Position numbers and translations under genes: made by a program
Notes under the pieces: model-generated
Database searches by the model: none
Seen by the model: only the letters and a program-made list of their open reading frames with translations
What the model was told of the DNA's origin: nothing
From: Sclerotiophoma versabilis
Taxonomy: Eukaryota > Ascomycota > Dothideomycetes > Pleosporales > Didymellaceae
Direction of reading: 5' to 3'
DNA length: 64,000 bases
NCBI GenBank assembly: GCA_012274445.1
Contig: JAAROD010000033.1
Span: forward strand, 1,364,001 to 1,428,000
Part shown: one piece after another, positions 62,948 through 64,000 of the stretch
How positions within the stretch are numbered: the stretch's first letter is position 1
How the letters are laid out: each line of letters starts with the position of its first letter

Positions 62948-63460
62948 GTTCATCGGATGATCCGACATGCTGCCTGGCTACAGTAGGCAGCACGGGCAGG
63001 GCGCTTAAAGCCTGATGATCGATCCAGCCTCGGTATCTCGCCCTCCCTTACCCACGGCCGCGTCTCATAAATTGAATTCGATCAATTAGCGAGAGCAAAA
63101 ATAGCACCCCACGATGAATTACTGTGAAAAAAGTACGCCTGGTGACCCACAATTGACTCGCAAGGAAACAGCTAGTCTGCCCACCTTGGAGCTTTCTTCC
63201 TTCAGCCCTATTGCCAGCCACCAGCCGCTGCGTACTGTTCGCAACTTCGAATGGTCTGCTAGGCTTAGAACCTAAGTCGTTACGATTGGGTAATGAGGTT
63301 TGCCTAGTTCAAGACGCCAGGATGCTCCTACCGTACGTTCAACGGAGCATGGCGACTTCACGCTGCTGCGAGGGACATGTGTCTACAGATGTATGAATGG
63401 CGAGCTTATTAAGTATGCAGAGGGCAGATGGAGAAATTTGAAGCTACGATAGTAGGGATC
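62948..63460. other. Intergenic
   Basis: Between REX2 and its partial copy. The last 50 bp (GCAGAGGGCAGATGG) weakly resemble REX2 sequence just 5' of the clear copy. No intact gene. Confidence 0.45.
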
Positions 63461-63657
63461 TTGAAGACAATATCTAGAAAACAAATGTTTCACAAAGATA
63501 TAGCGGACATTATAGGAGCATCGAGGAAACTAAATTTTACCTCAAGGTGTTCTTCGCAAAGAAAGAGCCGGAAACACTGGATGGATCAAACGCAGTATTT
63601 GAAAGCTACAGCTCTAATCATCTTCTGATTTCTGAAATCTTAGAGAAAACATTTTGA
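63461..63657 (+). pseudogene. Truncated, frameshifted REX2 copy
   Basis: About 200 bp homologous to the last part of REX2 exon 2. Frame 1 reads ILKTISRKQMFHKDIADII, matching TLKKIPRKQMLHEARADIL. After a frameshift near 63520, frame 2 reads SIEETKFYLKVFFAKKEPET, matching SIEEAKFYREAFFLKKDSDT, and runs to a TGA at 63655-63657, beyond the REX2 stop. Many differences are C/T or G/A. The 5' half is absent. Not functional. Confidence 0.8.
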
Positions 63658-64000
63658 TGAAATCCACGTATATCTAAAGAATAACGGTTGATAGGCACCT
63701 AGTTAGAAAATGCAGCCTATCCAGCAGAGCAGTTGCAAAATAGCTGCCACAAAGGCGACGAATCACGTTAATGTTTGGAAGCTTCATCCACATGCAGCCA
63801 ATTCCAGACAGACTGGTAAGGCGATAGAGGTCTTATTACTTGTCAAACCACACTCGGTCTTGAACCCAGACATGAAGCTGGCAGGCCTGAAGTTCATGCT
63901 CAGGGTGCATGTCGCCAGGGTATCAAGCCGGGGAATGGCAACGATGTTGTGGTAGAGCTAGACGCAGAGACTTGCCAGACAAAATGGAGCCCACTACGTG
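63658..64000. other. Right-edge region, possible partial gene
   Basis: A plus-strand frame from about 63816 to the window end is open and compositionally coding-like (EVHAQGACRQGIKPGNGND, VVVELDAETCQTKW), with GTAAGG and CCCAG splice-like sites inside. No family recognised and the end is cut off, so no gene is claimed. Confidence 0.3.

Noticed and set aside
63816..64000. Open plus-strand frame running off the right edge
   Set aside because: Coding-like composition but no family match and no start or splice context that can be confirmed inside the window.

Overview
The window is filamentous ascomycete nuclear DNA. Genes are compact and carry short spliceosomal introns of 44-92 nt with GT...(CTAAC/CTGAC)...AG signals, and every recognisable protein is fungal. 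The gene content fits a Dothideomycete, most likely Pleosporales: class II peroxidase, betaine lipid synthase, Bys1/thaumatin-like protein with a chitin-binding module, an F-box-like DUF7730-type protein, a Fot1/pogo element and C-to-T (RIP-like) decay. The order is inferred, not proven. Most real genes are split, so I rebuilt exons by hand from splice signals, frame and family conservation. I saw no tRNA, rRNA, CRISPR array or bacterial-style operon.

Layout. 0-16.5 kb: a transcription-type cyclin, a small three-exon CHZ-like gene, an unknown protein, pantothenate kinase, a DUF2256-like zinc-binding protein, a TRF/Taz1-type telomere-binding protein divergent from a Gdt1-type Mn/Ca transporter, and a secreted class II peroxidase. 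16.5-26 kb is a decayed stretch: a retropepsin-like pseudogene, betaine lipid synthase, a partial copy of an alcohol dehydrogenase 3' end, an AT-rich island holding a phosphotransferase-family pseudogene, then the intact alcohol dehydrogenase. 26-46 kb: a DUF1765/UPF0592 protein, the divergent pair ATP14/TFIIB, a thaumatin-like/CBM18 protein, a DUF7730-type protein, Def1 and an unknown protein. 46.3-48.2 kb: a complete but dead Fot1/pogo transposon. 49-64 kb: a glyoxalase-fold protein, a HAD hydrolase, an aldo-keto reductase, the divergent pair ISA2/kynureninase, the divergent pair POL1/REX2, and a decayed partial REX2 copy near the right edge.

The housekeeping genes do not form one pathway. 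They are ordinary neighbours, several sharing short divergent promoters (ATP14/SUA7 255 bp, ISA2/BNA5 303 bp, POL1/REX2 261 bp). The unifying signal is repeat-induced mutation. The transposon, the kinase pseudogene, the retropepsin-like pseudogene and the two partial gene copies carry the C:G-to-T:A changes expected of RIP. In the transposase all six stops are CAA/CAG-to-TAA/TAG changes, and all three presumed catalytic aspartates have become asparagine. I did not find a convincing new multi-gene system. The best leads are the RIP scars, three stop-free introns of length 3n, a GC-AG intron in the betaine lipid synthase gene, and an MCB box between POL1 and REX2.
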